NCBI GenBank assembly: GCA_025210795.1
Contig: JAOAQZ010000005.1
Location: forward strand, 90,107-154,106
DNA length: 64,000 nucleotides
Direction of reading: 5' to 3'
DNA from: Cohaesibacter sp.
GTDB lineage: Bacteria; Pseudomonadota; Alphaproteobacteria; Rhizobiales; Cohaesibacteraceae
Below, piece after piece: positions 24,750 to 33,015 of the stretch; within the stretch, counting starts at the first letter, position 1, and each line of letters starts with the position of its first letter. The position numbers were made by a program, and so were the translations under genes. The notes beneath the pieces were generated by a model that saw nothing but the letters and a program-made list of their open reading frames with translations, did no database searches and was not told the DNA's origin.

Positions 24750-24787
24750 TGCGATTTTTTGGACGACTGGGCGAAATTTTCTGGACA
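24750..24787 (+). other. Right-end-like site of a second Mu-type phage
   Basis: Two boxes, TTTTGGACG (24757-24765) and TTCTGGACA (24779-24787), have their GGAC cores exactly 22 bp apart, like the adjacent R1 and R2 transposase sites of Mu. They are in the opposite orientation to the three left-end boxes near 14,690, as expected for an end pointing inward to the right. The broken phage methylase 1.3 kb further right supports the call. The terminus itself is not certain (TG dinucleotides at 24,747 and 24,750). Confidence 0.45.
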
Positions 24788-24803
24788 AATCAACTCGTTA
24801 AAT

Positions 24804-24822
24804 AGCCCGCTTTTGGCGGGCT
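24804..24822 (+). terminator. Rho-independent-type hairpin
   Basis: Arms AGCCCGC and GCGGGCT around a 5-nt loop, followed by GTTTTGT. No plus-strand gene ends close by, so it may serve a lost gene or shield the mob operon promoter region. The following 350 bp, up to 25,172, are AT-rich with no gene that could be supported. Confidence 0.6.
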
Positions 24823-25172
24823 GTTTTGTATTATTATAACGTTTATTTTAAATGGCTTTTAGTGCGCTTTGATGAATTGATTTCATAGCTGCTTGTGTGA
24901 TTAATTTTTCACTGTTCTGCTCTTTTGTTCCTGGTCACACACATGGAGCAGATAAACCTCATTTCCAGCTAATTGCATTGCTTTGTAAGCCAGCTTTTCG
25001 CAATGTCAGGAATGCGGACTAAGTGGTCTTCAACCTAACGACCATAAATGGCCGTTATTAGAAAAGACGGCATGATATAGTACAATCAAAAATATATTTT
25101 CTAGAAAATAACAATCTATTTTGGATTGTAGTTGATCGTATATGCGGTGATTGAATAAAATAGGAGCGGAAC

Positions 25173-25754
25173 ATGTCAGCAAAAGGTGAAGTGTCGGAAA
25201 CGAGAAATGTGGTTGCTATTCCTGCTACACTGACGGATTTTGCGACGGCACTACGAGAACTGATAAGTGCATTTCGGGATGCTGTCGGATTAATTGATAG
25301 TGGGAAGAATTTACTGGCGGTTCATCGGGCTGAGAAAACTGCTGATGGACTTGACTATATTTCATTCAAGTCAGGAAATTTTTTAACTCATCTCGATAAC
25401 ATCGCAAAAGGTCATTGTACTGAAGAAGATTTTGATAGTCTAAGGCGATTGCTTGGTGCAACGGCAGAGGGTGTTCAAACCAAAATATTGGCACTCAGGA
25501 AGAGCGGAGAAAGCGTCAGAAAGACTTGTGGAGCGTCTGCCAGTCACAAACTTGATCAGCTTCTTGACGGACCTTATGGGAAGTTCGTCATTCGATACGA
25601 GATTGAAGGCCTTGTTCAAATGCATGAGGACGGGAAACATGGGGAGGCTGTTCAGCTGCAGGCGAGAAATATCATTGGCAAGATAGACGAGTTCAATCGA
25701 GAGTTGATTGCTTTGCATGATACTGTTTTCCCACCGAAGCGCATAGAGAGATAG
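25173..25754 (+). CDS. Unknown soluble protein in phage-remnant region
   Basis: 193 residues, with a GGAG site about 7 nt before the ATG and an AT-rich upstream region. The protein is predicted helical throughout (LTDFATALRELISAFRDAVGLIDSGKN, DFDSLRRLLGATAEGVQTKILALRKSGESV) with no signal peptide, membrane span or enzyme motif. It lies between right-end-like phage sites and the methylase remnant, so it may be a cargo gene of the decayed phage. Function not recognised. Confidence 0.55.
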   Translation: MSAKGEVSETRNVVAIPATLTDFATALRELISAFRDAVGLIDSGKNLLAVHRAEKTADGLDYISFKSGNFLTHLDNIAKGHCTEEDFDSLRRLLGATAEGVQTKILALRKSGESVRKTCGASASHKLDQLLDGPYGKFVIRYEIEGLVQMHEDGKHGEAVQLQARNIIGKIDEFNRELIALHDTVFPPKRIER

Positions 25755-26046
25755 GTGAATATGGCTGCCGTCATGCAACAATCTGAAGCTCTGCCCTTTC
25801 CTATCCAATCTATGGAGAAGATCACACAATTGCGTTTCTTTGAATTCATCACGGCCAACATTCGCAATGTCCTTACACGAAGGGCTCGCTTCCGTGTACA
25901 TGTCGACTTCTTGAGTTGGTATAGCGAGTTTGAGGTATAACTGTCATAAGTAGACCCTCATACCAAACGCAGCAAGGTCCAACTTGGGCTCCAACCTGAC
26001 ATCCGCCGCCATTGCTACATCAAGTTGGAGACCTTATCGGTAGTGA

Positions 26047-26359
26047 TCAATTCCCGATCACCAGTTCACGAGCTTTCTTCTGGCTCTTGCTGTTGGCTGT
26101 GTAGTTCAGGCTTACCTCTTCGATCTCAAAGCCTCAGAAACTCTTGCCTGCCAAAAATGCCTTTGCCGTAATAGCTCTCGCAATTCCACTAAGGTGGATC
26201 GAGATAGAAGAATGTCTCTGGCCTGTCATAACGCTGGATGCAATCGCCATAAGGTAAGCGTTCGATAGTCACACCGGACAAGCGCTCATGGACATCCTCC
26301 AGTAATGGCACGATCTTGGTCAGATCAAGTCGAGCACCGCGCATGGCATACCATATGTG
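26047..26359 (-). pseudogene. Remnant of phage DNA adenine methylase (Dam-like), nonsense codon and internal deletion
   Basis: The minus strand encodes a D12-type adenine methylase fragment: HIWYAMRGARLDLTKIV, then VHERLSGVTIERLPYGD, then FFYLDPP where the motif DPPY is broken by TAG (26189-26191). The frame continues WNCESYYGKGIFGRQEFL and then, near 26,130, jumps to another frame giving FEIEEVSLNYTANSKSQ and KKARELVIGN before TGA. The start, the middle and the catalytic tyrosine are lost. Similar methylases sit near the right end of Mu-like phages. The rest of 25,755-26,458 holds no supportable gene. Confidence 0.8.
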
Positions 26360-26458
26360 CGGGGATGAGCTTTATTTGCAGATCCTCAGTTTTCCTAACT
26401 TAACGGTGGGCCAATTCATTGGGCTAGGATCACCAAAAGGTTCATTGGCTCTTTATCT

Positions 26459-27079
26459 TTAATTGCGAAGAATGCCGGTCAGGTAGCAATCGAGGATGGG
26501 GCTGCCGCTTTTCCAGATGGTGAAGCTGTCGAAATGCAGGAAGTGTTTGTCCAGCATGCCGGTGATGAGGCAGATCAGGCCGTTGCAGGCTGTGGGGCCG
26601 TCCAGTCCCTCACGGAGTAGGCCTTTGTCTTCCGCTTGTTTGATTACAGCATGAAAGAGGCTGGTCATGCGGGCATGCTCTTGCTGAAGATAGAGGGTGA
26701 GATCAGTATTTTGTGGTGATATTTCCACCGCGCTGATGACCATTTGCAGGATCTGGGCAAATTCGCGGTTGCTTTTGACTTCGTCAAAAATTTTCCCGCA
26801 ATGCAGGCGCAGGCTACCGACAGGGTCGGTTTTGCTCATTGCTAGCATCGAATCTTCCATGGGAAGGAAGACCGGTTTGGCATATTCCTCCCATAGGGCT
26901 TCGATGACATCATTTTTATCCTTGAAATGCCAGTAAAAGGCCCCCCTCGTAACGCCTGCTTCCTTGGCGATCTGGTTAAGGGTTGTGTCGTTAAAGCCCT
27001 GTGTAGCGAACAATCGAGAGGCGGCTTCGAGCAGTGAACGATAGGTTTTCTCTGCTTCTTCCTTGGTTTTGCGTGCCAC
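26459..27079 (-). CDS. TetR/AcrR-family repressor of the adjacent RND efflux pump
   Basis: 206 residues from a GTG at 27079 with GGAGA about 8 nt upstream; the longer open frame runs back through the divergent promoter and is not used. The HTH is AcrR-like (TTLNQIAKEAGVTRGAFYWHFKDKNDVIEAL). The C-terminal helical domain would bind effectors. It is divergent from the efflux genes and a perfect AcrR-type inverted repeat lies between, so it most likely represses both itself and the pump. Confidence 0.88.
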   Translation of the reverse strand: MARKTKEEAEKTYRSLLEAASRLFATQGFNDTTLNQIAKEAGVTRGAFYWHFKDKNDVIEALWEEYAKPVFLPMEDSMLAMSKTDPVGSLRLHCGKIFDEVKSNREFAQILQMVISAVEISPQNTDLTLYLQQEHARMTSLFHAVIKQAEDKGLLREGLDGPTACNGLICLITGMLDKHFLHFDSFTIWKSGSPILDCYLTGILRN

Positions 27080-27138
27080 CTTGCCGGTCTCCTTCAATTG
27101 TGTTTTGGACAAAATGCCATATGAGGCTAGACAAATAT

Positions 27139-27156
27139 ACATACATGGATGTATGT
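27139..27156. promoter_or_regulatory. AcrR-type operator
   Basis: Perfect 8-bp inverted repeat ACATACAT-GG-ATGTATGT, lying 60 bp from the TetR start and 65 bp from the membrane fusion protein start. The half-site equals the core of known AcrR-type operators (TACATACAT...ATGTATGTA), although the spacer here is only 2 bp rather than about 6. Confidence 0.75.
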
Positions 27157-27220
27157 TTCGTTTCTTATTGCACCAGCGCATGGTCTGGTCAACCTCAAAT
27201 TCAGTGATATCCGGCTTTCT

Positions 27221-28315
27221 ATGATGATGAAAAAAATTGGTTATCTGGCCTTTGGTCTGTTGTTCTCTCTTGCTGCATGCGAGGAAAAGGCAGAAGCGCC
27301 AGCGCAAATGTCGACTAAAGAGGTTGTACGGCCTGCCAAAATTGCTGTGGCGACCAGCTCGCTTTACAGTCTGGGCAAAAGCTTTCCGGGCACGACCGAG
27401 GCCAGCCGCAAATCGACTTTGGCTTTTCGGGTGTCTGGCCAGATCCTGGAATTTCCGGTCAAAGCCGGGCAGGTGGTCAAAAAGGGTGATCTGATAGCTC
27501 GCCTTGATGATACGCCGTTTATGAATGTGCTGAATGATCGTCAGGCAAAGTTTGATTTTGCCAAGACCGAGCTTGAGCGCAACAAGTCCCTGTTTGAAAA
27601 GAAGCATGTTTCAAAGTCGGCGCTTGACCGGTTTCAGGCCAATTACACCGCAGCAGCTGTTGCTCTCAAGCAGGCTCAGGATGATGTGGGATATAGCAAA
27701 CTGACCGCGCCTTATGACGGGGTGATTGCCCAGACGCTGACCGAGAATTACCAGAATATTCTTGCAAAAGAAGCCATTGTGCAGTTTCAGGGCAATCAGA
27801 ATATCGACATTGTCTTTGCCGTGCCAGAACGGCTCTTTTTGCATATCAGCCGCGAGAAGGCGGCCCAGAATAATGCGGTGAAGGTGACATTTGACGGTTT
27901 TGCCGGACGGGAGTTCGATGCCTATTATTATGAGCATGAGAGCATTCCGGATGCTGCGACCCGCTCGTTCAAAGTCACCATGCGTATGCCTATTCCCAAA
28001 GATCTGATCGTGCTGCCGGGCATGAGTGTGACGGTGAAATTTGATCTTGCGGCCCTGATTGATCAAGCGTCCCCTGCCAATGAGCTATTGGTGCCCCTTG
28101 AAGCCGTGTTTGAAGAGGCTGGCAAGCGCTGGGTATGGAAGCTTGATGCGCAGAATGCAGCTCATAAGACCGAGGTTGAGGTTACTGGCATTTCCGAAGA
28201 CCAGATCCGTGTGAGCTCTGGCCTTAAAGAAGGAGAGAAGGTGATTGCCGTTGGGACCTCCTTCATTAGTGAAGGACAGGTTGTTCGTCCCTTTGTCAAA
28301 GAACGCGGACTATAG
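27221..28315 (+). CDS. RND efflux periplasmic adaptor (membrane fusion lipoprotein)
   Basis: About 364 residues from the first of three ATGs at 27221. The signal sequence ends in a lipobox LLFSLAAC, so the protein is predicted to be anchored to the inner membrane by lipid. The order of domains is that of the HlyD/AcrA family: biotinyl-lipoyl half motif (FRVSGQILEFPVKAGQVVKKGDLIARLD), alpha hairpin (residues about 95-155), second lipoyl half (LTAPYDGVIAQ), beta barrel and membrane-proximal domain. It links the pump to an outer-membrane channel that is not encoded here. Confidence 0.9.
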   Translation: MMMKKIGYLAFGLLFSLAACEEKAEAPAQMSTKEVVRPAKIAVATSSLYSLGKSFPGTTEASRKSTLAFRVSGQILEFPVKAGQVVKKGDLIARLDDTPFMNVLNDRQAKFDFAKTELERNKSLFEKKHVSKSALDRFQANYTAAAVALKQAQDDVGYSKLTAPYDGVIAQTLTENYQNILAKEAIVQFQGNQNIDIVFAVPERLFLHISREKAAQNNAVKVTFDGFAGREFDAYYYEHESIPDAATRSFKVTMRMPIPKDLIVLPGMSVTVKFDLAALIDQASPANELLVPLEAVFEEAGKRWVWKLDAQNAAHKTEVEVTGISEDQIRVSSGLKEGEKVIAVGTSFISEGQVVRPFVKERGL

Positions 28316-28324
28316 GGGCACATC

Positions 28325-31300
28325 ATGACCTTGACGAATTTTGCTCTCGAAAAGAAAGCCGTCAGCTGGATGGTGGCGGCCATTCTTTTGTTTGGTGGTT
28401 TGATCGCATTTTTGCAATTGGGCCGTTTGGAAGATCCTGCTTTTACCATTAAACAGGCGATGATCATAACGCCCTATCCCGGTGCGTCCTCGGTGGAAGT
28501 GGAAGAAGAGATTACGCTGCCTATTGAGACTGCGCTGCAGCAGCTTCCTTATGTCAAACATATTACATCGACCTCTTCTGCTGGCTTGTCGCAGGTGATG
28601 GTGGAAATGAAATCCATCTATCGCAAGCAGGAGCTTGCCCAGATCTGGGATGAGATGCGACGCAAAATCCGAGATTTGGGGGCGCAATTGCCTGCGGGGG
28701 CTCAGGCCTCGGTGATCAATGATGATTTTGGCGATGTTTTTGGCGTGTTTATGGCTATTACCGGCCCCGGTTATAGTTATGAAGAGCTTGCTGATTATGC
28801 TGACTTTTTGCGCCGGGAGCTGATACTTGTAAAAGGTGTTGGCAAGGTCAGCATTGGCGGCAAGCGTCAGAAGCAGATTGTCCTTGAGGTCAATCGAAGC
28901 AAGCTTGCTTCGCTTAATCTGTCTTTGTCACAATTGCAGGGTTTATTGCAAAATCAGAACAAGGTCTCCAATGCTGGTCATATCGAGATTGGTTCGGAAT
29001 ATATCCGTATCAGTTCAACGGGCAGCTATGAGCAGATTAATCAGCTTAAAGATTTGATGCTGGGGCAGGCTCAGGGGCAGATTATTTATCTCTCAGATAT
29101 TGCTGATGTGAAAATTGAATTTGCTGATCCGCCTGATCATGTTTATCGCTATAATGGCGAACAAGCGCTTAGCCTTGGTGTGTCCTTCTCGGCCGGTGTG
29201 AATGTGGTTGAGGTGGGCGCTGCTATCACAAAACGTCTTAATGAACTTGAGTATAGTCGGCCTATCGGGGTGGAGCTGGGCGAGATCTACAATCAGCCCT
29301 CTCAGGTGGATAAATCTGTTTCAGATTTTGTGATCAGTCTTGCCCAGGCTATCGGGATTGTGATTGTGGTGCTGTTGTTCACCATGGGCATCCGCTCGGG
29401 GCTTTTGATGAGCCTCATCCTGCTTTTGACCATTTGTGGCACCTTCATTGCCATGAAAATCGCAGCCATTGATCTGCACCGCATCTCGCTTGGCGCGTTG
29501 ATCATTGCGCTTGGAATGCTGGTGGATAATGCCATTGTGATTACTGATGGTATTCTGATTGGCATCAAGCGTGGTCTCTCCAAAATTGAGGCCTCCAAGC
29601 AGATTGTCAGCCAGACCATGTGGCCTTTGCTTGGAGCGACAGTGATTGCGGTGACGGCTTTTGCGCCCATCGGTCTGTCGTCTGATGCATCGGGAGAATT
29701 TACCGGTTCCCTTTTCTGGATCCTGTGTATCTCGCTGATGATCAGCTGGCTGCTTGCGATTACTTTGACGCCTTTCTTTGCGGTCAAAATGTTTGCCGAC
29801 GGGAAAGGGGCTGAAGAGGAAGAGGGTGAGCCGGAAGATCCTTATAAGGGTATTTTCTATCAGGTCTATAAAGTCTTCCTGCTTTTAGCTTTGCGCTTCC
29901 GCTGGGTGACCCTTATTCTGGTGATTGGCGGGCTGGCAGGCGGCCTTTATGGCTTTAACAATGTCTCCAAGGCCTTTTTCCCTCCCTCCAATTTGCCGCT
30001 CATTACCGTTGATTACTGGCTTCCTGAAGGTTCGGATATTGGTGCGACTGAAAGCAATATGGCCGCTTTGGAGAAGGAAATCCTTGCGCATGAGGATGTT
30101 GAGACCATCACCACAACGATCGGGCGAGGGGCTGAGCGCTTCATGCTGACCTATGATGTGGAGCAATCCTATGCTAGCTATGGCCAGTTTATCATTCGGG
30201 TCAGTGATTTCTCCAAGCTGGAGGCAGTGCGTGCCTGGATTGACAAGCTGGTGCTGGAGAAGAGCCCGCAGGCTTTCTCCAAGTCTAACCGCTTCTTTGT
30301 CGGGCCAGCCACAAAGGCCAAGATCGAGGCCCGGATTTTCGGCCCTGATACAGAGGTGCTGCGCAAGTTGGCGCGGCAAGTGGTGGAGATTTATCGTGCC
30401 GAGCCAATGGCTATTAATGTGCGTCATGACTGGCGTGAAAAGAGCAAGGTTTTGCGGCCGCAATTTGCGGAGGCGGAGGCAAGGCGTCTGGGTATTTCCA
30501 AGAGTGATATTGATAATGCGCTTTTGATGAATATTTCTGGTCAGCAGATTGCGACCTTGCGCAATGGTAGCAGTCAGTTGCCGATTTTGCTCCGGCCCCC
30601 TCTGGCCGAGCGGTCTGGTGTTGAACAGCTCAGTGACATTCAGATTTTTAGCCCCGCTCTGTCACGCTATGTGAATTTTGAGCAGGTTGTCACCAAGGTC
30701 GATATTGGCTGGGAAGATCCGCTGATCAAACGGCGCGATCGCAAGCGCACCATCCAGATCTGGGCCGACCCACCTGTTGGGGATGTGATCAGCGCGCAAG
30801 GGCTGCATGATTTGCTTCGCCCCAAGGTGGATGCAATCGAGTTGCCGGAGGGCTATAGCCTTGAATGGGGCGGCGAATATGAATCGCAGCAAGAAGCCAA
30901 TAGCATGATCTTTGCCTCCATTCCCATCGGGGTGCTGATCATGGTGGCCATCACGGTCATGCTGTTTAACTCCTTCAAGCAGACCATTGTGGTCTGGCTG
31001 ACGGTGCCTTTGGCATTGATCGGGGTTGCCATCGGCCTGTTGGTGATGAACCAGCCCTTTAGTTTTGCCGCCTTGCTTGGTTTCCTTAGCCTCTCGGGCA
31101 TGATCTTGAAAAACGGGATTGTTCTGATTGAAGAGATTAAGCGCCTTAATGAGGAAGAAGGGGAAAATATGCATGATGCCATAGCCCATGCTGCAGTCAG
31201 CCGTATGCGGCCGGTTACCATGGCGGCTATTACCACAGTCCTTGGGCTTATTCCGCTGCTAACGGATGTGTTCTTTGCGCCTCTTGCTGTGACTATTATG

Positions 31301-31396
31301 TTCGGGCTGGGCTTCGCGACTATTCTGACCTTGGTCATTTTGCCGGTCTTGTTTGCGATTTTCTATCGTATCTCCTATCGCAAGGGAGAGATATGA
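28325..31396 (+). CDS. RND efflux transporter, inner-membrane permease
   Basis: 1,023 residues, the normal length of AcrB/MexB-type pumps. A first transmembrane helix (WMVAAILLFGGLIAFLQL) is followed by a large periplasmic loop, helices TM2-6 (IVIVVLLFTMGIRSGLLMSL, LIIALGMLVDNAIVITDGI) with the proton-relay aspartate in GMLVDNAIV, a second loop and TM7-12. It starts 9 nt after the adaptor gene. It would export hydrophobic compounds by proton antiport. The exact substrate cannot be read from the sequence. Confidence 0.92.
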   Translation: MTLTNFALEKKAVSWMVAAILLFGGLIAFLQLGRLEDPAFTIKQAMIITPYPGASSVEVEEEITLPIETALQQLPYVKHITSTSSAGLSQVMVEMKSIYRKQELAQIWDEMRRKIRDLGAQLPAGAQASVINDDFGDVFGVFMAITGPGYSYEELADYADFLRRELILVKGVGKVSIGGKRQKQIVLEVNRSKLASLNLSLSQLQGLLQNQNKVSNAGHIEIGSEYIRISSTGSYEQINQLKDLMLGQAQGQIIYLSDIADVKIEFADPPDHVYRYNGEQALSLGVSFSAGVNVVEVGAAITKRLNELEYSRPIGVELGEIYNQPSQVDKSVSDFVISLAQAIGIVIVVLLFTMGIRSGLLMSLILLLTICGTFIAMKIAAIDLHRISLGALIIALGMLVDNAIVITDGILIGIKRGLSKIEASKQIVSQTMWPLLGATVIAVTAFAPIGLSSDASGEFTGSLFWILCISLMISWLLAITLTPFFAVKMFADGKGAEEEEGEPEDPYKGIFYQVYKVFLLLALRFRWVTLILVIGGLAGGLYGFNNVSKAFFPPSNLPLITVDYWLPEGSDIGATESNMAALEKEILAHEDVETITTTIGRGAERFMLTYDVEQSYASYGQFIIRVSDFSKLEAVRAWIDKLVLEKSPQAFSKSNRFFVGPATKAKIEARIFGPDTEVLRKLARQVVEIYRAEPMAINVRHDWREKSKVLRPQFAEAEARRLGISKSDIDNALLMNISGQQIATLRNGSSQLPILLRPPLAERSGVEQLSDIQIFSPALSRYVNFEQVVTKVDIGWEDPLIKRRDRKRTIQIWADPPVGDVISAQGLHDLLRPKVDAIELPEGYSLEWGGEYESQQEANSMIFASIPIGVLIMVAITVMLFNSFKQTIVVWLTVPLALIGVAIGLLVMNQPFSFAALLGFLSLSGMILKNGIVLIEEIKRLNEEEGENMHDAIAHAAVSRMRPVTMAAITTVLGLIPLLTDVFFAPLAVTIMFGLGFATILTLVILPVLFAIFYRISYRKGEI

Positions 31397-31533
31397 TTGG
31401 CTAGTTTGCAGTCTTGGCAGCATGCGGATGTTATCGCTATGGTTGGTGTGAAGGCGCGATCGGTGTGATAGATAAAAAGGCTCCATGCGCTTTTGCAGCG
31501 TTTGGGGCTTTTTTGCAGACAAGGAATAGGGAT

Positions 31534-31815
31534 ATGAAACCGGTTGAGGAAGAAAAACAACAATGGTGTGAGGATATTACCATTGCTCCGGTCAATGCCC
31601 ATTTGGAATGCGAATGGCTGGAAGAGGGCTCATTGCGCACGGGTATTCTTTTAAACTATCGGCCGACAGATCTTGGAACGCGCAAATGGTCTGAAGTGGA
31701 TTGGGGGTGGCAGGAAATCCCTCCAACGCGCCAGAGTAACGGGAAAATCATAAAAATAGAGCCTGTGCTCTGGCGGCCCCTACCTGGTGGAAGAAGCAAG
31801 CCGCGGCGCTATTGA
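31534..31815 (+). CDS. Small protein of unknown function
   Basis: 93 residues from the ATG at 31534 with GGAATAGGG just upstream; the longer frame lacks such a site. It is polar and Trp-rich (CEWLEEGSLRTGILLNYRPTDLGTRKWSEVDWGWQEIP, VLWRPLP). The tail is basic (GGRSKPRRY). It follows the RND permease by 137 nt but need not share its operon. Not recognised. Confidence 0.5.
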   Translation: MKPVEEEKQQWCEDITIAPVNAHLECEWLEEGSLRTGILLNYRPTDLGTRKWSEVDWGWQEIPPTRQSNGKIIKIEPVLWRPLPGGRSKPRRY

Positions 31816-31866
31816 TCTGCTTGTTTTTCTGCTTTGTACCCTGTCTCTTGTGCCTAGTCGTCCAGC

Positions 31867-33015
31867 TTAATTACCGGGCTGGGCAAAGGTATTGGTGGTG
31901 TTGCGCTCTGCCAGGCGTTCAAGATTGATGATGGTTGAGAACATCAATCGGTCATGGCTCCAGTCATTGGGCTTTTGCAGAGCGACAGAGGCGAGGCTGA
32001 CAAGACCAAGCAGGGGCAGCATGAAAAAAAGCAGGCTGGCAAGGGGACGACGCTGAGTTCTGCTTTCAAATAGCGAAATCAGGCGATGTTTTAGAAAGTC
32101 TGCCGACTTGCCACTCAAAGGGGCATGATCAAGCTGCACGAACGCAACCTTGAGCATGACGCCCGCAACCAGTTTGTCCTTTTGCAGGCCATTTTCGCAA
32201 ATGCGCAGCAGGCAGTTGCAATATTCCTCGACAGAGAAGGCCTTGCGGGCCAGTACTTGCTGGTCGCAGCTTAGCTCACGCAATTGCTCAATCTGGCGCT
32301 TCCAGAGATAGAAAGCGGGATTCCAGAAAAAGAAGGGGCGCAGGCATTCAAGGCCAATTTCCCATTCCGTGTCGCGCTGGCGGATATGCTGAAGCTCATG
32401 GCCCAAGGCAATGCGCAAGTCTTCGTGAGAATGGAGCATGCTGGTGGGCAGGATAACATAGCGTTTGCGCAGGCTGCGGGTTGAGAAGGGCGTGGTGACG
32501 CTATCGCACAAAAGAAGATGCAGATTGCCAAAGCGGCGCCATGCAAAGCTTTTGTTGATGATGGTTTGCAAGCGAAAAACGCTTAATCCCAAACGAATGG
32601 CACTGATTGCGGCCCCGATCCCAAGGATGAGAAGCAAGAAGAGGGCGGGAGAGCTCTGGATGCCAAGAAATTCGTCTGTCAGGCGGCCACGCAAGCTGAG
32701 AAATGTCTCCAGTTCAGCGGCTTTAACATCAAAGCTGCCTTGCAGATATTGGGCCACGACCAGATCGGTAATGCTGAGAGAGGTATAATTGCCGGTCCAG
32801 TTGGCGCGGATGAAATGATCAAAGAGGGTAACAAGGACAGGGGCGATGAAGAGCGCCAGCAGAAGGGATTTGATCAGCTGCAGTTGAAGATTATAGGCAC
32901 GATTAATGCCAAAGGGGCGCATGAGGAGACGTGAGACGGCCCACATGGCAAAGCCTACAAGCAACAGGATATTTATATTGATATAGGTATCAAATATCGT
33001 CCCGACCGGTATCAT
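31867..33015 (-). CDS. BlaR1/MecR1-like M56 metallopeptidase
   Basis: 382 residues. Several N-terminal transmembrane helices (NINILLLVGFAMWAVSRLLM, LIKSLLLALFIAPVLVTLF, ALFLLLILGIGAAISAI) surround a cytoplasmic gluzincin domain with the zinc motif HELQH (ALGHELQHIRQRDTEWE) and the downstream RELSCDQQVL. There is a further membrane helix (LLFFMLPLLGLVSLA) but no penicillin-binding sensor domain, so the signal is unlikely to be a beta-lactam through a BlaR1-type sensor. It overlaps the BlaI-like gene by 26 nt and probably cleaves that repressor. Confidence 0.85.
   Translation of the reverse strand: MIPVGTIFDTYININILLLVGFAMWAVSRLLMRPFGINRAYNLQLQLIKSLLLALFIAPVLVTLFDHFIRANWTGNYTSLSITDLVVAQYLQGSFDVKAAELETFLSLRGRLTDEFLGIQSSPALFLLLILGIGAAISAIRLGLSVFRLQTIINKSFAWRRFGNLHLLLCDSVTTPFSTRSLRKRYVILPTSMLHSHEDLRIALGHELQHIRQRDTEWEIGLECLRPFFFWNPAFYLWKRQIEQLRELSCDQQVLARKAFSVEEYCNCLLRICENGLQKDKLVAGVMLKVAFVQLDHAPLSGKSADFLKHRLISLFESRTQRRPLASLLFFMLPLLGLVSLASVALQKPNDWSHDRLMFSTIINLERLAERNTTNTFAQPGN

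Larger units (their letters stand above)
14691..24750. mobile_element. Mobilisable element with serine recombinase, restriction-modification and mob genes
   Basis: This 10-kb segment lies between the phage left end and a right-end-like phage remnant. It carries a serine recombinase, an unknown HTH-like protein, a nuclease-methylase/specificity pair and a mobC-relaxase-membrane protein-coupling protein operon. No VirB/Tra secretion genes and no recognisable replication gene are present. It is best read as an integrative mobilisable element or part of a captured mobilisable plasmid. Its true outer limits are uncertain because the phage interrupts the recombinase end. Confidence 0.65.

Noticed and set aside
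24514..24839. Overlapping plus-strand frames of 72-95 codons over the mobC start
   Set aside because: They are antisense to the mob promoter region and have no homology or start signals.
25755..25940. A 61-codon plus-strand open frame beginning at the GTG after the unknown gene
   Set aside because: No ribosome-binding site of its own, no motif and mixed composition; it lies in decayed phage DNA.
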